Origin: an uncultured Gemmatimonadota bacterium | Lineage (GTDB): Bacteria; Gemmatimonadota; Gemmatimonadetes; Gemmatimonadales; GWC2-71-9 | DNA length: 10,880 nucleotides | Direction: 5' to 3' | Assembly (NCBI GenBank): GCA_946479805.1 | Contig: CAMLHP010000066.1 | Coordinates: 1 to 10,880 of the forward strand | Shown here: piece after piece, positions 7,282 to 10,880 of the stretch | Numbering within the stretch: the stretch's first letter is position 1 | Layout of the letters: every line of letters begins with the position of its first letter | Made by a program: the position numbers and the translations under genes | Notes under the pieces: generated by a model | What the model was told of the DNA's origin: nothing | Database searches by the model: none | What the model saw: only the letters and a program-made list of their open reading frames with translations

Positions 7282-8367
7282 TACCTTCACCGGCGCATCG
7301 TGGGTCAGCGTCAGGTGGCCCTCAACCAGCACCGTGTCGCCCACTGCGACGGGGATCTGGTTGCTGGAGGAGTCGGGGAGCACTTCGGTCTCGCGTCCGT
7401 TGCTGCGGCCGGGGTTGATGTACACCCACTGGGCGCGGCCGCCCTTCACCACGAACACCAGGGGCCGGCCGTCGCGTTCCACCACCGCGCTGGCAGGCAC
7501 CATGATCCGGTCGTCGAGCCGAGTGGACTCGAGCCGCACCTCCGCAGACATGCCGGGTCGGAGGACGCCGTTGCTGCGGAAGCGCACCAGCGCCCGGCCC
7601 GCGCGGGTCACGGTATCCACCAGCGGCAGCACAGCGGCTACTCGGCCAGTTATCTCGCGACCGGGCGCGGCTGCGGAAGTGATGAGCGCGGTGCCGCCAG
7701 AGCGGATGAGCGGGAGGTCGTGCTCCAGCACCGAGGCCTCGATCTGGAGATCGTCCACGTCAACGACAGTGGCTATCGCATCGCCGGAGCTGACGCGGGT
7801 GCCGGGGGCCACCTCGATCCGGTCAACCACGCCACTGAATGGCGCGCGGATCTCGGCCCGTTCACGGGCCAGCCGGGCCTGGTCGAGCGCGATGCGGGCG
7901 GTCTCCAGCCCGGAGCTGGCCGACACGGCAGCGCGGCGCTCTGCGCTGGGCGCCACGCCCGACACAACGGAGTCGGGGATGATGACGCCCTCGTAGCGGG
8001 CCTGCGCTTCATGCACGGCGGCATCCGCGGCTGCTACATCGAGATCAAAGGGCTTGGGGTCGAGCGCCACCAGGAGCTGGCCCTTGCTCACCCGCTGGCC
8101 GGGGCGCACCGGAATGCTCGCAACCGTGCCCGTGGCCTCGGCGCGGAGCCGAGCGACAGCGCCGGAGCGAACCTGACCCCGGGTGGCGACGGTGAGAACC
8201 AGGTCGGCCTGCTGGACCGTGTCGCCCACAACCGGCAGTGAGAGCGTGGAAGTGCTGGAAGCGGCGGTGGAATCGGCGGAAGTCTCGTCGCCCTGGCCGT
8301 CCTTGCAGGCGGCGAGGGAGAGGGCCAACATCAAGGAGATGGTGGTCAGCGGGCGTCCGGCGTGCAT
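7249..8367 (-). CDS. Efflux RND periplasmic adaptor subunit (membrane-fusion lipoprotein)
   Basis: This 372-residue protein joins inner-membrane RND pumps to an outer-membrane channel. The N-terminus has a signal sequence ending in a canonical lipobox LAAC (Cys21), followed by a Ser/Thr-rich linker (29-45). A biotinyl-lipoyl-like half is seen at about 76-108 (TGTVASIPVRPGQRVSKGQL, LVALDPKPF), an alpha-helical hairpin at 110-172, the second lipoyl half with IRAPFSGVVDRIEVAPGTRV (173-192), a beta-barrel (about 207-282) and a membrane-proximal domain (about 288-361). These are the standard domains in order. An upstream in-frame extension to 8595 is open but lacks a signal; the ATG at 8365-8367 is chosen because it gives the lipoprotein signal and has GGGAG five bases before it. 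It is followed by both permeases on the same strand, so a three-gene efflux operon is likely. The last residues (about SRESRGES) and stop are encoded by the 7-bp repeat. Confidence 0.93.
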   Translation of the reverse strand: MHAGRPLTTISLMLALSLAACKDGQGDETSADSTAASSTSTLSLPVVGDTVQQADLVLTVATRGQVRSGAVARLRAEATGTVASIPVRPGQRVSKGQLLVALDPKPFDLDVAAADAAVHEAQARYEGVIIPDSVVSGVAPSAERRAAVSASSGLETARIALDQARLARERAEIRAPFSGVVDRIEVAPGTRVSSGDAIATVVDVDDLQIEASVLEHDLPLIRSGGTALITSAAAPGREITGRVAAVLPLVDTVTRAGRALVRFRSNGVLRPGMSAEVRLESTRLDDRIMVPASAVVERDGRPLVFVVKGGRAQWVYINPGRSNGRETEVLPDSSSNQIPVAVGDTVLVEGHLTLTHDAPVKVVMSRESRGES

Positions 8368-8621
8368 CGGCGCTCCCGTCACGGGGGTGGCAGCTGTCTG
8401 GGTTACAGGGTCAGGATGCGCCGCGGGGCCCGAGGGACGCGGCGGCGCGATGGCCCTTTGGGCAATATGAAGGCAGATGGTCAATTGCGCTTCAATGGGA
8501 GCTTCGAGGGGCGTCACCCTGAGCGGAGCGATCGTCCGCGCGGCTGAGAGCCACTGCTCGGCACGTGTCGCCCCCTGAAATTGTGGAGCCGCCACGATAA
8601 CACATCCCTGAGCTTCTGCCC

Positions 8622-8639
8622 ACTAGGACTTTCCCTAGT
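8622..8639. promoter_or_regulatory. Candidate operator palindrome upstream of the efflux operon
   Basis: ACTAGG (8622-8627) and CCTAGT (8634-8639) are perfect inverted arms around a six-base spacer, a size typical of sites for dimeric repressors such as TetR or MarR types. A TTGACT resembling a -35 box on the minus strand overlaps one arm (8637-8642), but no good -10 follows at 16-18 bases. It lies about 255 bp upstream of the adaptor start. Role in efflux regulation is inference; no regulator gene is in the window. Confidence 0.35.
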
Positions 8640-8646
8640 CAAGAAT

Positions 8647-8667
8647 TTGACAGTTGACCTGTGACCT
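8647..8667. repeat. Three 7-bp direct repeats beside the palindrome
   Basis: TTGACAG, TTGACCT and GTGACCT stand head to tail at 8647-8667, eight bases from the palindrome. They may be operator half-sites or another short slippage array. Confidence 0.4.
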
Positions 8668-8940
8668 GCACGGCGGGGCATGCTCACAGAGTCGGAGGCT
8701 CTTCCCTCCGTGTCGTCAAGCGCATCGGCGGACGATCTCCAGGCTGGCAGTTCACAGGTCTCATCCTCGAGGAGGGGCACGCCTACAGCCGAGACTCCGG
8801 AAGACCCGGGGCGATTCAGTCAGAAGATACGGACTGGGACCTGCATTCCCGTGTCACCTGCGACGGGATCCTGCATGGCGGGGACCGGATCCAGTCAACA
8901 AGTTGGAGAGGTCTACTTCACCCCAAGAAGCGGAGGCACC

Positions 8941-9219
8941 ATGCGGTACTGCATCTCCAGGCATAAGTTGGCTGCAGCCTGCTCGCTCGGAGCATTGCTC
9001 GTCGGTGGCACACCAATCGCAGCTGAAGAGGGCGGCGGAGAGAGGTGCAAGGAAGACACGCTCATTACGGGCAACTTTCACAGGTTTGGATCAACTGGCG
9101 CCTGCTATCAGGGCACGCCGAACGCCACGCACGACATCGGTTCACGCCTTTGCAGTTCCGTTCACGCAGTGGCACGTCCGCTGTCGCGCGTCCTTACCTC
9201 TCCACCCGCCACACCCTGA
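8941..9219 (+). CDS. Small predicted secreted cysteine-containing protein, unknown function
   Basis: This 92-residue reading frame is supported by a strong GGAGG (8932-8936) four bases before its ATG and by a signal-peptide-like N-terminus: a positively charged start (MRYCISRHK), a hydrophobic core (about 10-22) and a plausible cleavage after GTPIAA (residue 28). The mature part would be about 64 residues with three cysteines (36, 55, 71) and a Gly/Thr-rich middle. I recognise no family. It is the only plus-strand gene and converges with the propeller lipoprotein gene, overlapping its last 26 bases. The C-terminal stretch after Cys71 looks less protein-like (VARPLSRVLTSPPATP), so the true gene may once have ended differently or be truncated by the neighbour. 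Confidence 0.5.
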   Translation: MRYCISRHKLAAACSLGALLVGGTPIAAEEGGGERCKEDTLITGNFHRFGSTGACYQGTPNATHDIGSRLCSSVHAVARPLSRVLTSPPATP

Positions 9220-10360
9220 TGTACTGATACCCCTTCTCCGTCATACCCTGCGTCACCACCTGGCCATTCGGGCCCCATGATGGGTACTCATCACGCGCCC
9301 ACGGAGTATGCAATGTCCCTCGCCAGACCCCTTCCGGTGAGAACACGTCGTAGCTCCGGGTCTCGGCGCCGGGCACGTAAAGCGGCACCCACACATTGCC
9401 ATCGGCGTCGGCACTAAGGCCCGGCATCGGTTCCGCCTCGGCAGGAATGTCCGAGAAGCTCATTACCTGGCTGACCGTTGCCTCGCCCACCTGATTGCGC
9501 AACTGCTCCGTCATCTCGTCATACCGTTCACGACGCTCCGCTTCCGGTCGCTCCACCGGCACCCATTCCCGGCGGACAACTCGAATCGAGTCACCGTCGA
9601 AGCTGCGTTCCAGATACTCGTAGCGCCCCGTCCAGCCCCGCAGCACCGTGCCGGCCGGGGTGATGCCGGTTACGTCGTATGGCTGGAACGGAATCGAGTA
9701 GCTCATGCGGCCGCCCTCGATCTCGAACCGCCAGAGCCGTTGCGGCGGGCCGATACGCGGAAGCATGACGGTATCGCTTGCCCCGGAGCGAGAATCGATC
9801 CGCACCACCGCAGCTGATGCGGTGGAGTCCGCATCATGCGAGGTGCGCGCATACACCCGGCCGCTGTCATCACTGTAGACACTCGCATAGTGGCAGCATG
9901 GTGCCGGAAACGTGCCGAGGACTGTGCCCGACGTGTCGAAAACGGTGAGCCGAGACAGCCTGGGGTCGTCCACGGCGATGTACGGGCCGAATGCCACCGG
10001 GATCGGGCTCCGGTACTCGCCGGGGCCCTCGCCCTCCCGGCCAATCGTCCGAATCAACGTGCCGTCCGGCCTCAGCATCCGCAGCGACAGCGGGGCCTGT
10101 TCCACCACCAATAGCCTCCCCTCGGCGTCGAGTGCGACGTGCTGGGGCGAGACAATGGCACTCGCAGTGTCGTCTGAGCTTTCCAGCCTTGCGATCTCGA
10201 CGAGCTTCCATTGCCCGCTGGTGTCGGTCCACTCGACGGGAGTCGCGTTGCTGACCGTGACCACTCCGGTGGCGGAGGTGTCCGCGGTGTAGCCGACGCC
10301 GGCCTTCGAATCGGAGCACGCAGCCAGCAGCACCATCGAACCAGCCACCCATCGCCGCAT
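9194..10360 (-). CDS. 6-bladed beta-propeller (NHL-like) lipoprotein
   Basis: This 388-residue exported protein begins with a compact lipoprotein signal, MRRWVAGSMVLLAAC, with Cys15 in an LAAC lipobox. The body has repeated blade-like strands: SPQHVALDAEGRLLVVE (71-87) with RPDGTLIRTIGREGEGPGEY (97-116), PYIAVDDPRLSRLTVFDTSG (126-145), DDSGRVYART, and near the C-terminus SADADGNVWVPLY and FSPEGVWRGTL. The GREGEGPGE motif is typical of the 6-bladed propeller family common in several environmental phyla; ligand and function are not known for most members. The ATG at 10358-10360 is chosen because GGAGG (10366-10370) lies five bases upstream; an adjacent TTG (10361-10363) would leave only two. 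A Cys-Cys pair (155-156) is visible. It starts 61 bp after the short lipoprotein gene, which may be co-transcribed. No terminator is apparent after its TAA. Confidence 0.88.
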   Translation of the reverse strand: MRRWVAGSMVLLAACSDSKAGVGYTADTSATGVVTVSNATPVEWTDTSGQWKLVEIARLESSDDTASAIVSPQHVALDAEGRLLVVEQAPLSLRMLRPDGTLIRTIGREGEGPGEYRSPIPVAFGPYIAVDDPRLSRLTVFDTSGTVLGTFPAPCCHYASVYSDDSGRVYARTSHDADSTASAAVVRIDSRSGASDTVMLPRIGPPQRLWRFEIEGGRMSYSIPFQPYDVTGITPAGTVLRGWTGRYEYLERSFDGDSIRVVRREWVPVERPEAERRERYDEMTEQLRNQVGEATVSQVMSFSDIPAEAEPMPGLSADADGNVWVPLYVPGAETRSYDVFSPEGVWRGTLHTPWARDEYPSWGPNGQVVTQGMTEKGYQYIRVWRVER

Positions 10361-10421
10361 CAAGACCTCCAGTCCTTTTCACGCCTTTGCCGTTGGTTCG
10401 CGCCGTCGCAGTCCCGCAATT

Positions 10422-10629
10422 CTATGGCCGCACAATCCGATACCGCACCACCCTCGGCAGTCCCGTTTCATCTTCCTCGCGGACATAAACCGCGTCCCGG
10501 CTCCACGCCGACCGCCATGCGGGGATCAGCCCCGGCGAGCGGGACGGCATCGGTGCCGGCGCAGCCTGCGAGCAGCGCCGCCAGCAGGGAGGAGAAGCTG
10601 AAACGTGAGACGAGGGTATCGGTTGCCAT
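10422..10629 (-). pseudogene. Short lipoprotein gene, apparently frameshifted
   Basis: From ATG at 10627-10629 a 53-residue frame ends at 10468. It opens with a good lipoprotein signal (FSSLLAALLAGC, Cys23) and continues plausibly through GTDAVPLAGADPRMAVGVEPG, then turns into an unlikely GLCPRGR and stops. From the same point the neighbouring frame continues as DAVYVREEDETGLPRVVRYR to a TAG at 10422, with ordinary composition. The switch falls near 10491-10500 (CGCGTCCCGG on the plus strand). The simplest reading is one lipoprotein of about 70-77 residues with a single-base gain or two-base loss, or a sequencing error. The alternative is a genuine 53-residue protein at 10468-10629. No family is recognised. 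A purine-rich GGGAAG precedes the ATG closely. The next gene on the strand is the propeller lipoprotein, 61 bp on. Confidence 0.5.
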
Positions 10630-10709
10630 TCTTCCCGGACACCTCGGAGGGCAGGAGGGTTGCACTCGAATCTTCCACAGTGAGATAAGCCACAGGAGCC
10701 TTTCAACCC

Positions 10710-10718
10710 AGTATACCA
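10710..10718 (-). promoter_or_regulatory. Candidate extended -10 promoter for the short lipoprotein gene
   Basis: On the minus strand TGGTATACT forms an extended -10 (TG, one base, TATACT) about 80 bases upstream of the ATG at 10629. No good -35 is present, as is common with extended -10 promoters. This is a pattern match only. Confidence 0.35.
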
Positions 10719-10735
10719 CATGAGCCAGCACGAGC

Positions 10736-10781
10736 GACCCCGGAGCGGATCCGGCCTGTCGGTGCCGGTCTCTCCGGGGTC
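10736..10781. other. Composite stem-loop between genes
   Basis: GACCCCGGAG (10736-10745) and CTCCGGGGTC (10772-10781) are a perfect 10-bp inverted repeat. A second inner stem, CCGGC (10751-10755) with GCCGG (10764-10768), extends it. There is no T tract on either side, so it is not a clear intrinsic terminator. It could be a rho-type or bidirectional barrier, or a structured leader for the gene to the left. Confidence 0.45.
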
Positions 10782-10852
10782 CCCGTGTGCATGGCGCCTG
10801 GACTATTCCGCTTCGCTGATTACCAGTGGCGCCACACTGCCCTGGACTCCCA

Positions 10853-10880
10853 CACTCCTGCACTCCTGCACTCCTGCACT
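10853..10880. repeat. 8-bp tandem array CACTCCTG running off the right edge
   Basis: Three perfect CACTCCTG units (10853-10876) plus CACT continue to the window end, preceded by a degenerate copy near 10845. The true length is unknown. Confidence 0.88.

Larger units (their letters stand above)
8368..8940. other. 573-bp intergenic region between adaptor and small secreted-protein genes
   Basis: No gene here is well supported. The frame upstream of the adaptor stays open on the minus strand but has no start or codon-choice support. On the plus strand, GTG at 8661 opens a frame to 8966 whose middle part (about 8717-8830) has GC-ending codons and an ordinary residue mix (for example RVVKRIGG and LILEEGHAYSR). 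It has no ribosome-binding site and could be a gene remnant. The region also holds a palindrome (8622-8639), three 7-bp direct repeats (8647-8667) and a motif reading CGTCACCCTGAGCGGAGCG (8512-8530) that resembles a dispersed intergenic repeat. The adaptor operon promoter should lie here. Confidence 0.6.

Noticed and set aside
8368..8595. N-terminal extension of the adaptor to an upstream ATG
   Set aside because: It would bury the clear lipoprotein signal at residue 77 onward; the internal ATG has a good ribosome-binding site and the expected domain length.

Overview
The window is high-GC bacterial DNA with nearly all genes on the minus strand. The likely source is a soil or environmental Gram-negative bacterium. 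Gemmatimonadota is my best guess, from the lipoprotein-rich gene content, a 6-bladed beta-propeller lipoprotein, paired RND permeases, and short tandem repeats such as one encoding GGSAARRLGG. This is inference; no rRNA or marker gene is present.

Read in the direction of transcription (right to left), the layout is as follows. (1) 10736-10880 holds a long stem-loop and an 8-bp tandem repeat running off the right edge. (2) 10422-10629 is a short lipoprotein gene that looks frameshifted. (3) 9194-10360 encodes a beta-propeller lipoprotein. (4) 8941-9219, on the plus strand, is a small predicted secreted protein converging on and overlapping gene 3 by 26 bp. (5) 8368-8940 is a non-coding or weakly coding stretch with a palindrome and 7-bp direct repeats. 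(6) 7249-8367 is an efflux membrane-fusion lipoprotein. (7) 4095-7193 and 1034-4051 are two different RND permeases. (8) 409-981 is a nucleoside/guanine-type deaminase. (9) 1-170 is the start of a coiled-coil lipoprotein cut by the window edge.

Genes 6 and 7 form an adaptor-pump-pump cluster comparable in layout to MdtABC: one adaptor feeds two non-identical permeases, and no TolC-type outer-membrane channel or regulator lies in the window. The permeases differ at the proton-relay positions. The upstream one keeps one transmembrane-4 aspartate (VDN), while the downstream one has none (VQN) and also lacks a lysine in the second relay helix. This suggests a heteromeric pump with a non-translocating partner.

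The most unusual trait is the density of unrelated short tandem arrays with 7-, 8- and 9-bp units: six in 10.9 kb. Three lie exactly at gene ends and supply the stop codon of the deaminase, the first permease and the adaptor. Two with the identical unit GCCGAGCC lie in frame inside the two permeases, in predicted cytoplasmic loops. Copy-number change in the 8-bp arrays would shift frame, so these are candidate contingency or slippage loci.
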